Assembly (NCBI GenBank): GCA_035654775.1 | Contig: DASRWB010000052.1 | Location: forward strand, 1 to 8,260 | Source of the DNA: HKST-UBA85 sp035654775 | Lineage (GTDB): Bacteria; Bacteroidota; Bacteroidia; Flavobacteriales; Flavobacteriaceae | Length of the DNA stretch: 8,260 bases | Direction: 5' to 3' | The notes under the pieces: model-generated | What the model was told of the DNA's origin: nothing | What the model saw: the letters and a program-made list of their open reading frames with translations, nothing else | Databases searched by the model: none | Part shown: piece by piece, positions 1-5,817 of the stretch | Layout: every line of letters begins with the position of its first letter | Numbering within the stretch: the first letter of the stretch is position 1 | Program-made: the position numbers and the translations under genes

Positions 1-293
1 CCGGGAACCATAGCAAAACTAATAGTGTTGCTGTCTCCAACGGTTTTTTCGGCTTCTTGATACCCAATGTAGGAGAACACCAAAACATCTCCGGTTGCAG
101 CCGAGATGGAATAGTTTCCGTCAAAATCAGTTTGGGTACCATTCGTAGTTCCTTTAACTACAATATTAACTCCAGGAAGCGGTAATCCGTTTTCATCGGA
201 AATAGTTCCTGAAATTGTTTTTTCTTGTGCAAAAGTGAATTGCACAACAAACGCTAGGAATAGCGTTAAAATTCCACTAAACTTTGTTTTCAT
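1..293 (-). CDS. SusC/RagA-family TonB-linked outer membrane receptor, N-terminal part (cut by window edge)
   Basis: Only the first 97 codons are inside the window; the gene continues past position 1. The start is ATG at 293-291. Residues 1-22 form a signal peptide (MKTK, hydrophobic core, then FAQ) with probable cleavage before Gln or Glu. Residues about 26-95 match the carboxypeptidase-regulatory-like (CarboxypepD_reg) beta-sandwich that opens SusC-type receptors: ISGTISDENGLPLPGVNIVV, then KGTTNGTQTDFDGNYSI, then VFSYIGYQ. In this family that domain precedes a TonB-dependent plug and 22-strand barrel that imports glycans, peptides or other large nutrients with a SusD lipoprotein. The plug, barrel and any susD partner are outside the window, so the substrate cannot be inferred. 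A different TonB-linked or surface protein with the same N-terminal domain is possible but less likely. Confidence 0.85.
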   Translation of the reverse strand, partial: MKTKFSGILTLFLAFVVQFTFAQEKTISGTISDENGLPLPGVNIVVKGTTNGTQTDFDGNYSISAATGDVLVFSYIGYQEAEKTVGDSNTISFAMVP

Positions 294-321
294 TTTATAT
301 TTTATTTGAATTAGTCTACAC

Positions 322-352
322 CAAAAGTCTTAATAAAAAGTTAATAAAACAA
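322..352 (-). promoter_or_regulatory. Candidate Bacteroidetes-type promoter for the SusC-like gene
   Basis: Read on the minus strand, TTG (352-350) is followed after 20 bp by GACTTTTG (329-322). This matches TAnnTTTG except at its first base. Transcription would begin near 316, giving a leader of about 20 nt before the ATG at 293. The spacing fits the known Bacteroidetes consensus; the site itself is inference. Confidence 0.45.
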
Positions 353-361
353 TAAATTGTT
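330..361. repeat. AT-rich direct repeat and short palindrome in the receptor promoter region
   Basis: TTAATAAAA occurs twice with an 11-bp period (330-338 and 341-349). It is followed by the perfect palindrome AACAAT-AA-ATTGTT (348-361). Together they cover the spacer and upstream element of the candidate receptor promoter, so they could be a regulator or nucleoid-protein site. In AT-rich DNA they may also be chance. The rest of 294-413 shows nothing else, and there is no convincing terminator for the upstream minus-strand gene. Confidence 0.35.
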
Positions 362-413
362 AGTAAAATTTTATAATTTTTTAACATAACTGCTGAAAAT
401 TTGAGAAGAAAAA

Positions 414-2105
414 TCAGAAATAAGCATTTAAGCTTAGGTGTATTTTAGAGTTTGATAGTTTAAATGCCTGATTTTCGTTCTTTCCATTGGCATAAATAAG
501 TTTAAAAAGTCCGGCTTGGGTTAAAATACCAAATCCAAATCCAAAGCCAAACAGTTTTTCTTTTTGTGATAGGAGTTTGTTTTCTAAATAGGAGAAATCA
601 ATAATTGTGTGAGCATATATAGTTGGGCTTAGTAAATATCGATATTCGGTATTAACTACACCAAAAAGAGTAGCGGTCAGGCTGTTTTCTTCAAAACCTC
701 TGATGGAATTTATACCGCCAAATCGAAAAAGTTCGTTTTCCAGATAAGAATCTGAAACTAAGCCATGCGTATTAATTCTTGTATAAAATTTATTTTTTTC
801 ATTCAGACTAAAAATTTTATGGGCGTCAAACTTAAATTGAGTTTGATGGCTTTGGGTTGAGTTTAGCGTTCGCTTTCCAAATCCAATTTCGGAATATACA
901 TAAGCGTTGATTCGAAACAACTGATTATTGTTGTTTTGTGACAGGTATTGATGTCCTATTTTGTATAAGTTGGTTTTGTAATCGTCAACTCCGTTAACAA
1001 TAGTGCTTTGTATGTTGTTTGAGGTAATGTTTTCCAGACCGGTTTTTACTAAATGCCTACTATTTACCTGGTAGGTTGCGTTTATGATTTGATTGGTTGT
1101 TGTAAAGAGCGTGTCTTTTTTAAAAATAGTCAGCCCAAGTTCAATGCCTACGGGAGAATTAAATACATAAGGCAGGCTTAAATTAGCATTGAATGTTTTT
1201 TGTTTAATTTCATCACTTTTGTAAAGTAGTTTGAAAGTTTCACCGCCATTTAAGTTGTTGTTTAATTCGAGATTTAAATATCCGTCAAATTCAATTTTAT
1301 TCGATTCTTCGTTGGTTCCAAAACCTAAAAAACCATCAAAGGTGTTGCTTTTTACTTTAGTTAAATACAAGTATAATAAGGTTGAATCGCCGGTAAACAA
1401 AACCTCCGGTTCTCGGGCCTGATTTGCAAACCTCAAGTTATTTAACAATTCTGTTTTTTCTTTTATTTTACTAAGGTTAAAAAGTGTAGTTTTTTTTATT
1501 TTTAAAAAGTGTTTTAAATAGGATTTTGGAAATTTTTCATAGCCTTTTACCACAATATCATCAACCCTTCTTTTTTTACCGTTTAGGCTTACTGTTAAAG
1601 TTGCCGTTACATTTTGGTTTTCATCAACGCTTAGGTTTGTTAATTGTAAACCGGCAAAAGGATAGCCGTTTTGTGCAATCAGTGAATTTAAAGCATGCAG
1701 TGCGGTTTTTACTTTTGGAATCGCTAGGGTAAACGTATTGTGGTCAAAAGTAAGAGCGATATTTTTTAAATATGAAGACTTTAGTATAGAATCTTGATAA
1801 TGAATGGTAACATATTTATAAATGCGTCCTAAAGCAATAGTAGAAACAAAGCTACTGTCGTTTACTTTTGAAATAGTATTAAGCTTGGCCTCCAGAAAAC
1901 CTTGGGTGGTTACTTTTGAAAAAACCGAATCGGTTTCAGCCTGTAGAGTGATATAATTGGGATGTGTTTTTTTATACCCAAGCGAATCTAAAATTTTTGT
2001 TTCAGTTTCGTCAGATCCAATAATTTTTAAATGCAAATCCTGTCCAAAGGTTACAGAAACAAAAGTGATATATATAATATGGTATAAAATGAGTTTTTTT
2101 GTCAC
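414..2105 (-). CDS. Omp85-family outer membrane protein (BamA/TamA-like, POTRA plus beta-barrel)
   Basis: This 563-residue protein starts with GTG at 2105-2103. The same frame is closed upstream by TAA at 2120-2118 and no ATG lies near the N-terminus, so GTG is the best start. Residues 1-21 form a signal peptide (KK, then a hydrophobic run, then TFGQ). Residues about 24-105, 110-180 and 180-255 look like three POTRA-type modules, for example RRVDDIVVKGYEKFP at 179-193. From about 255 the chain alternates as a beta-barrel. FGGINSIRGF at 462-471 is the conserved loop-6 (V/I)RGF motif of Omp85 proteins. The protein ends LSLNAYF; a terminal Phe is typical of outer-membrane barrels. The family inserts or translocates outer-membrane and surface proteins. 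Its length is below the usual BamA (about 800 residues), so it is more likely a TamA-like or specialised paralogue than the essential BamA. Its substrate is unknown. Confidence 0.85.
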   Translation of the reverse strand: MTKKLILYHIIYITFVSVTFGQDLHLKIIGSDETETKILDSLGYKKTHPNYITLQAETDSVFSKVTTQGFLEAKLNTISKVNDSSFVSTIALGRIYKYVTIHYQDSILKSSYLKNIALTFDHNTFTLAIPKVKTALHALNSLIAQNGYPFAGLQLTNLSVDENQNVTATLTVSLNGKKRRVDDIVVKGYEKFPKSYLKHFLKIKKTTLFNLSKIKEKTELLNNLRFANQAREPEVLFTGDSTLLYLYLTKVKSNTFDGFLGFGTNEESNKIEFDGYLNLELNNNLNGGETFKLLYKSDEIKQKTFNANLSLPYVFNSPVGIELGLTIFKKDTLFTTTNQIINATYQVNSRHLVKTGLENITSNNIQSTIVNGVDDYKTNLYKIGHQYLSQNNNNQLFRINAYVYSEIGFGKRTLNSTQSHQTQFKFDAHKIFSLNEKNKFYTRINTHGLVSDSYLENELFRFGGINSIRGFEENSLTATLFGVVNTEYRYLLSPTIYAHTIIDFSYLENKLLSQKEKLFGFGFGFGILTQAGLFKLIYANGKNENQAFKLSNSKIHLSLNAYF

Positions 2106-2126
2106 AAAAAAGCAAGCTTATTTCAA

Positions 2127-2134
2127 CAAAACTA
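2127..2134 (-). promoter_or_regulatory. Candidate -7 element for the Omp85-family gene
   Basis: On the minus strand TAGTTTTG (2134-2127) matches TAnnTTTG perfectly. Transcription would start near 2120, about 15 nt before the GTG start. No good TTG lies at the usual distance (only TTC with a 23-bp spacer), so support is weak. Confidence 0.25.
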
Positions 2135-2182
2135 ACGCAAAACATCTTAGGATATTAGAAGCGGTAAAAATATTTTTCATCC

Positions 2183-2190
2183 CAAAGGTA
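2183..2190 (-). promoter_or_regulatory. Alternative -7 element for the Omp85-family gene
   Basis: On the minus strand TACCTTTG (2190-2183) is a perfect TAnnTTTG match. It is identical to the rpsL promoter core but faces the other way. The nearest TTG is only 12 bp upstream, which is too close. If used, it would give a leader of about 70 nt before the GTG at 2105. Confidence 0.25.
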
Positions 2191-2207
2191 AAATTAATAT
2201 ATCAATG

Positions 2208-2238
2208 TTTGAAAAATTAATATTTATTTCTACCTTTG
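2208..2238 (+). promoter_or_regulatory. Main promoter of the fused str-S10 ribosomal operon
   Basis: TTTG at 2208-2211 and TACCTTTG at 2231-2238 are separated by exactly 19 bp. This is a full match to the Bacteroidetes sigma-A consensus TTTG-N19-TAnnTTTG. Transcription should begin around 2242-2246, leaving a 5' leader of roughly 37 nt before rpsL. It is the only strong plus-strand promoter I see upstream of the ribosomal genes, and it lies at the expected place. Confidence 0.85.
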
Positions 2239-2241
2239 CAG

Positions 2242-2256
2242 CCCTTTAAACAAGGG
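2242..2256 (+). other. Small hairpin at the expected 5' end of the rpsL operon mRNA
   Basis: CCCTT (2242-2246) and AAGGG (2252-2256) form a perfect 5-bp stem with a 5-nt loop. It sits at the predicted transcription start. A 5'-terminal hairpin can protect an mRNA from decay, but the role here is inference. Confidence 0.4.
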
Positions 2257-2281
2257 ATTTTAAAAATATTTATAGAAAAAT

Positions 2282-2656
2282 ATGCCAACAATTTCACAAT
2301 TAGTACGAAAAGGAAGAGCCAAAATAACCAAGAAGAGTAAATCGGCTGCTTTGGATTCGTGTCCACAACGACGTGGAGTTTGTACGCGTGTATACACCAC
2401 AACACCTAAGAAACCTAACTCGGCAATGCGTAAAGTAGCAAGGGTAAGGTTAACTAACGGTAACGAGGTAAACGCATACATTCCGGGCGAAGGACACAAC
2501 CTCCAAGAGCACTCGATAGTATTGGTTAGAGGTGGAAGGGTAAAAGATTTACCGGGAGTTAGATACCACATCGTTCGCGGTGCATTGGACACAGCTGGTG
2601 TTCAAGGCAGAACGCAACGTAGATCTAAATACGGTGCAAAACGCCCTAAAAAGTAA
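2282..2656 (+). CDS. rpsL: 30S ribosomal protein S12
   Basis: S12 sits at the 30S decoding centre and helps control tRNA selection and translocation. The 124 residues align along their whole length with the bacterial family: QLVRKGR at 6-12, CPQRRGVCTRVYTTTPKKPN at 27-46, GEGHNLQEHS at 69-78 and VRGGRVKDLPGVRYH at 82-96. The decoding-loop residues Lys43, Lys44, Lys88 and Pro91 are all wild type, so no classical streptomycin-resistance change is visible. Asp89, methylthiolated by RimO in E. coli, is present. The start is ATG, preceded by an AT-rich leader without a Shine-Dalgarno sequence, as is usual in Bacteroidetes. It is first gene of the operon, and rpsG follows after 23 bp. Confidence 0.98.
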   Translation: MPTISQLVRKGRAKITKKSKSAALDSCPQRRGVCTRVYTTTPKKPNSAMRKVARVRLTNGNEVNAYIPGEGHNLQEHSIVLVRGGRVKDLPGVRYHIVRGALDTAGVQGRTQRRSKYGAKRPKK

Positions 2657-2679
2657 TTCAAAAACTTTAAGAAGAAGAC

Positions 2680-3156
2680 ATGAGAAAAAGACAAGCGAAA
2701 AAAAGACCGCTTTTACCAGATCCACGCTTTAACGATCAATTAGTAACACGTTTTGTTAATATGATGATGTGGGACGGTAAAAAATCAGTGGCATTTAAAG
2801 TGTTCTATGACGCCATAGATATTGTGGAACAAAAGAAAACCGATGCTGAAAAAACTGCCTTGGAAACCTGGAAAGATGCACTGTCAAATGTGATGCCACA
2901 CGTAGAAGTACGTAGCCGTCGAGTAGGAGGTGCTACCTTTCAAATCCCAATGCAAATTCGCCCGGACCGTAAAATATCAACTGCTATGAAATGGTTGATA
3001 AGTTATGCGCGCAAAAGAAATGAAAAAGCAATGTCACAAAAACTGGCAGCTGAAATTTTAGCCGCTGCAAAAGAAGAAGGAGCTGCTGTTAAGAAAAGAG
3101 TAGATACACACAAAATGGCAGAAGCAAACAAAGCATTTTCACACTTTAGATTCTAA
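2680..3156 (+). CDS. rpsG: 30S ribosomal protein S7
   Basis: S7 nucleates assembly of the 30S head on the 3' domain of 16S rRNA and contacts E-site tRNA. The 158-residue length is normal for bacteria. Recognisable segments are LLPDPRFNDQLVTRFVNMMM at 11-30, the RNA-binding beta-hairpin VRSRRVGGATFQIPMQI at 77-93 and KWLISYARKRNEKAM at 104-118. The basic N-terminal arm (RKRQAKKR) contacts rRNA. A purine stretch (AAGAAGAAG) lies a few bases before the ATG and may give a weak ribosome-binding site. fusA begins only 3 bp after the stop, so translation is probably coupled. In E. coli S7 represses this operon, but no equivalent binding structure is evident in the short gap here. Confidence 0.98.
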   Translation: MRKRQAKKRPLLPDPRFNDQLVTRFVNMMMWDGKKSVAFKVFYDAIDIVEQKKTDAEKTALETWKDALSNVMPHVEVRSRRVGGATFQIPMQIRPDRKISTAMKWLISYARKRNEKAMSQKLAAEILAAAKEEGAAVKKRVDTHKMAEANKAFSHFRF

Positions 3157-3159
3157 AAA

Positions 3160-5289
3160 ATGGCACAAAGAGATTTAAAATATACAAGAAATATAGGTAT
3201 TGCAGCACATATTGACGCTGGAAAAACCACCACTACAGAGCGTATTTTATTCTACACAGGAGTTAGTCATAAAATAGGTGAAGTACACGATGGTGCAGCT
3301 ACAATGGACTGGATGGAGCAAGAACAAGAGCGTGGGATTACAATCACTTCAGCCGCCACAACTTGTACTTGGCAATTCCCAACCGAAAATGGCGTGCCTA
3401 CGGCAGATGCTAAAGGATACCACTTTAATATTATTGATACTCCGGGACACGTTGACTTTACCGTAGAGGTAAACCGTTCACTTCGAGTGCTCGACGGATT
3501 GGTATTTTTGTTTAGCGCAGTAGATGGTGTTGAACCTCAATCAGAAACCAATTGGAGACTGGCAGATAATTACAAAGTACCGCGTATGGGCTTTGTGAAT
3601 AAAATGGACCGTCAAGGAGCAAACTTTTTAGCCGTTTGCCAGCAAGTTAAAGATATGTTAGGCTCCAATGCAGTGCCCATCGTATTACCTATCGGAGACG
3701 AAGCTGATTTTAAAGGAATCGTTGATCTGGTTAAAAACCGTGCCATAGTTTGGCATGAAGATAACTTTGGTTCTACTTTCGATATTGTAGATATTCCTGC
3801 AGACATGCAAGAAGAAGTAAATCAATACCGCGCAAACCTTATTGAAGAAGTTGCCGGGTATGACGAAAACCTTCTTGAAAAATATATGGAAGACGAAAGT
3901 TCCATTACAGAAGATGAAATTCACGCTGCATTAAGAGCTGCCGTAATGGATATGTCTATTATACCTATGGTTTGTGGCTCTTCATTCAAAAATAAAGGAG
4001 TACAGTTTTTACTGGATGCTGTATGTCGATATCTGCCTTCGCCGGTAGATAAAGAAGCCATTGTAGGAACAAATCCTGATACCGGTGAAGAAGTTAAACG
4101 TAAACCGGATGTAACTGCACCTTTCGCCGCATTAGCATTTAAAATTGCTACCGATCCTTTCGTTGGTCGATTGGCGTTTTTCCGTGCCTATTCCGGTCGT
4201 TTGGACGCAGGTTCATATGTATTGAACAACAGATCCGGGAAAAAGGAGCGTATTTCTCGAATTTACCAAATGCACTCTAACAAGCAAAATGCCATTGATT
4301 TTATTGAGGCAGGAGATATTGGAGCTGCAGTAGGATTCAAAGATATTAAAACAGGTGACACCTTGTCTGACGAGAAAGCACCTATAGTTTTAGAGTCTAT
4401 GAACTTCCCCGATCCGGTAATCGGTATCGCTGTTGAACCTAAAACCAAAGCAGATGTAGACAAATTAGGTATGGCTTTAGGTAAACTTGCAGAGGAAGAT
4501 CCAACCTTCACTGTAAGAACAGACGAAGCTTCGGGACAAACTATTATATCAGGTATGGGTGAGCTTCACTTAGATATCATTGTAGACCGTTTACGTCGCG
4601 AATTTAAAGTAGAAGTAAACCAAGGACAACCACAAGTAGAGTACAAAGAAGCGATAACACAACGTGCAGAACACAGAGAAGTTTACAAAAAACAATCTGG
4701 TGGTCGCGGTAAGTTTGCAGACATCGTATTTGTACTTGAGCCTGCTGAAGAAGGTAAACAAGGACTCGAGTTTGTCTCTGAAATTAAAGGAGGAAATGTA
4801 CCTAAAGAATTCATACCTTCAGTTGAAAAAGGATTCAGAATGGCTATGCAAAATGGTCCGTTAGCCGGATATGAAGTAGATGCCATGAAAGTAACCTTAG
4901 TAGACGGTTCGTATCACGATGTGGATTCTGATCAGTTATCTTTCGAATTGGCTGCCAAAATAGGATTTAAAGCTGCTGCAAAAGCCGCAAAAGCTGTAAT
5001 CATGGAGCCTATCATGAAATTAGAAGTTTTAACTCCCGAAGAAAACATGGGAGATATTGTTGGAGACCTTAACCGTCGTCGTGGACAAGTTAATAACATG
5101 AGCGACAGAGCAGGTTCTAAAGTAATTAAAGCCGATGTGCCTTTATCTGAAATGTTTGGATATGTAACTTCTTTACGTACCCTTTCTTCCGGAAGAGCAA
5201 CGTCAACAATGGAATTTTCACACTATGCTGAAACACCTTCTAACATAGCAGAAGAAGTGATTAAAGCAGCAAAAGGAGTTGAAGCTTAA
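3160..5289 (+). CDS. fusA: Translation elongation factor G (EF-G)
   Basis: This GTPase moves tRNAs and mRNA through the ribosome and, with RRF, splits ribosomes after termination. The 709 residues cover all five domains. In the G domain, the P-loop AHIDAGKT is at 16-23, switch-I RGITIT at 58-63 (Thr61), DTPGHVDF at 93-100 and NKMD at 147-150. Domain II lies at roughly 310-410. The domain III signature MGELHLDIIVDRLRREF follows, then domain IV (VEYKEAIT, GRGKFADI) and domain V (MEPIMKLEVLTPEENMGDI, RRRGQV). The intact catalytic and domain IV motifs and the operon position indicate the canonical EF-G, not the divergent FusA2-type paralogue. rpsJ follows after 13 bp; no tuf gene separates them, as is normal for Bacteroidetes. 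No defects are seen. Confidence 0.98.
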   Translation: MAQRDLKYTRNIGIAAHIDAGKTTTTERILFYTGVSHKIGEVHDGAATMDWMEQEQERGITITSAATTCTWQFPTENGVPTADAKGYHFNIIDTPGHVDFTVEVNRSLRVLDGLVFLFSAVDGVEPQSETNWRLADNYKVPRMGFVNKMDRQGANFLAVCQQVKDMLGSNAVPIVLPIGDEADFKGIVDLVKNRAIVWHEDNFGSTFDIVDIPADMQEEVNQYRANLIEEVAGYDENLLEKYMEDESSITEDEIHAALRAAVMDMSIIPMVCGSSFKNKGVQFLLDAVCRYLPSPVDKEAIVGTNPDTGEEVKRKPDVTAPFAALAFKIATDPFVGRLAFFRAYSGRLDAGSYVLNNRSGKKERISRIYQMHSNKQNAIDFIEAGDIGAAVGFKDIKTGDTLSDEKAPIVLESMNFPDPVIGIAVEPKTKADVDKLGMALGKLAEEDPTFTVRTDEASGQTIISGMGELHLDIIVDRLRREFKVEVNQGQPQVEYKEAITQRAEHREVYKKQSGGRGKFADIVFVLEPAEEGKQGLEFVSEIKGGNVPKEFIPSVEKGFRMAMQNGPLAGYEVDAMKVTLVDGSYHDVDSDQLSFELAAKIGFKAAAKAAKAVIMEPIMKLEVLTPEENMGDIVGDLNRRRGQVNNMSDRAGSKVIKADVPLSEMFGYVTSLRTLSSGRATSTMEFSHYAETPSNIAEEVIKAAKGVEA

Positions 5290-5302
5290 ATTTTAAAGAA
5301 AA

Positions 5303-5608
5303 ATGAGTCAAAAAATCAGAATAAAACTAAAATCATACGATCACAACCTGGTAGATAAATCTGCAGATAAGATTGTAAAAACGGTGAAAAGTACCGGAGC
5401 AGTAGTAACAGGTCCAATTCCTTTACCTACTCACAAAAAAATATTCACGGTATTACGTTCGCCACACGTAAATAAAAAAGCAAGAGAGCAATTTCAATTA
5501 AGTTCATACAAAAGACTTCTTGATATTTACAGCTCTTCTTCAAAAACCATTGATGCCTTAATGAAACTTGAATTGCCAAGTGGAGTTGAAGTAGAAATTA
5601 AAGTATAG
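5303..5608 (+). CDS. rpsJ: 30S ribosomal protein S10
   Basis: S10 is a 30S head protein; the free protein also joins NusB in antitermination complexes. The 101 residues match the family throughout: KIRIKLKSYDHNLVD at 4-18, GPIPLPTHKKIFTVLRSPHV covering the extended loop, and NKKAREQF, with the ending LPSGVEVEIKV. The start is ATG, 13 bp after fusA, in AT-rich sequence. It is the first gene of the classical S10 block. Unusually for this operon, 209 bp of structured DNA separate it from rplC. Confidence 0.97.
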   Translation: MSQKIRIKLKSYDHNLVDKSADKIVKTVKSTGAVVTGPIPLPTHKKIFTVLRSPHVNKKAREQFQLSSYKRLLDIYSSSSKTIDALMKLELPSGVEVEIKV

Positions 5609-5617
5609 TGAGGACTT

Positions 5618-5637
5618 GACTTTCTTTGTAGAAAGTC
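5618..5637 (+). other. Perfect 7-bp hairpin just after rpsJ
   Basis: GACTTTC (5618-5624) and GAAAGTC (5631-5637) form a perfect stem around the 6-nt loop TTTGTA, 9 bp after the rpsJ stop. No T-tract follows, so it is not a standard terminator. It could protect the 3' end of the upstream transcript or be part of the regulatory leader of rplC. Confidence 0.5.
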
Positions 5638-5650
5638 TTAGCCGAACAAC

Positions 5651-5670
5651 CACTGAGCGGAGTCGAAGTG
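5651..5670. repeat. Short intergenic repeat-like sequence (GAGCGGAGTCGAAG type)
   Basis: CACTGAGCGGAGTCGAAGTG has terminal CACT/AGTG pairing. From memory it resembles the small repeats (CTGAGCGnAGTCGAAG family) that recur in intergenic regions of many Flavobacteriaceae and other bacteria. Only one copy lies in this window, so repetition cannot be shown from the sequence itself. Confidence 0.5.
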
Positions 5671-5685
5671 TCTTTAAAAAAAAAA

Positions 5686-5707
5686 GATACGGAAACAAGT
5701 TCAGCAT
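5686..5707. repeat. Degenerate palindromic repeat-like sequence (GAAACAAGTTCAG type)
   Basis: GGAAACAAGTTCAGCAT (5691-5707), preceded by GATAC, resembles a decayed copy of a common Bacteroidetes palindrome whose ideal form pairs ATGCTGAA with TTCAGCAT around ACAAG. The left arm here carries two mismatches. It is separated from the CACTGAGCGGAG element by a TCTTT plus A10 tract (5671-5685). Assignment rests on recall, not on copies in the window. Confidence 0.4.
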
Positions 5708-5713
5708 AAAATG

Positions 5714-5735
5714 TCCCACCGATGCGGTCGCGGGA
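5714..5735 (+). promoter_or_regulatory. Bulged GC-rich hairpin in the rplC leader
   Basis: ACCG (5718-5721) pairs with CGGT (5725-5728) across the triloop ATG. The stem continues as TCCC (5714-5717) with GGGA (5732-5735) past a 3-nt bulge (5729-5731). An alternative pairing joins CACCG (5717-5721) to CGGTG (5740-5744). The bulged stem directly before the attenuator is a plausible protein-binding site; this is inference. Confidence 0.4.
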
Positions 5736-5745
5736 AAAACGGTGA

Positions 5746-5773
5746 AAAATACATTCAGGGTTGAACGTATTTT
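5746..5773 (+). promoter_or_regulatory. Putative antiterminator stem-loop of an rpsJ-rplC attenuator
   Basis: AAAATAC (5746-5752) pairs with GTATTTT (5767-5773). After one A-C mismatch, TTC (5754-5756) pairs with GAA (5763-5765), leaving a 6-nt loop AGGGTT. The hairpin uses bases 5754-5761, which are also the whole 5' arm of the terminator that follows, so the two folds exclude each other. That geometry is typical of transcription attenuators; function is inferred. Confidence 0.55.
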
Positions 5774-5789
5774 GACCCTGAAATTTTTT
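5754..5789 (+). terminator. Rho-independent terminator-like stem-loop between rpsJ and rplC
   Basis: TTCAGGGT (5754-5761) and ACCCTGAA (5775-5782) form a perfect 8-bp stem with a 13-nt loop. One A and six T follow (5784-5789). It lies 28 bp before the rplC start, inside the operon, with no recognisable promoter between it and rplC. It therefore more likely works as a conditional (attenuator) terminator than as a true operon end. Confidence 0.65.
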
Positions 5790-5817
5790 AAATAAGTAAT
5801 AAATTAAATTAATAATT

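Noticed and set aside
362..413. Possible terminator after the Omp85-family gene
   Set aside because: Only weak A/T-only pairing (AAAATT with AATTTT) is available, with no GC stem, so I do not call a terminator.
1231..2220. Plus-strand reading frames of 63-87 codons opposite the Omp85-family gene
   Set aside because: The minus-strand frame shows clear domain motifs, a signal peptide and a barrel C-terminus; the opposite frames have no motif or promoter.
2217..2592. Two minus-strand reading frames over the rpsL promoter and 5' half of rpsL
   Set aside because: They are antisense to a highly conserved ribosomal gene and its promoter and encode nothing recognisable.
3278..4886. Short frames on both strands inside fusA
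   Set aside because: fusA is intact and strongly conserved through this region, so these are frame shadows.
5768..5774. TATTTTG as a promoter -7 element for rplC
   Set aside because: It is one base shorter than TAnnTTTG, has no TTG about 19 bp upstream and lies inside the loop and arm of the attenuator stems.
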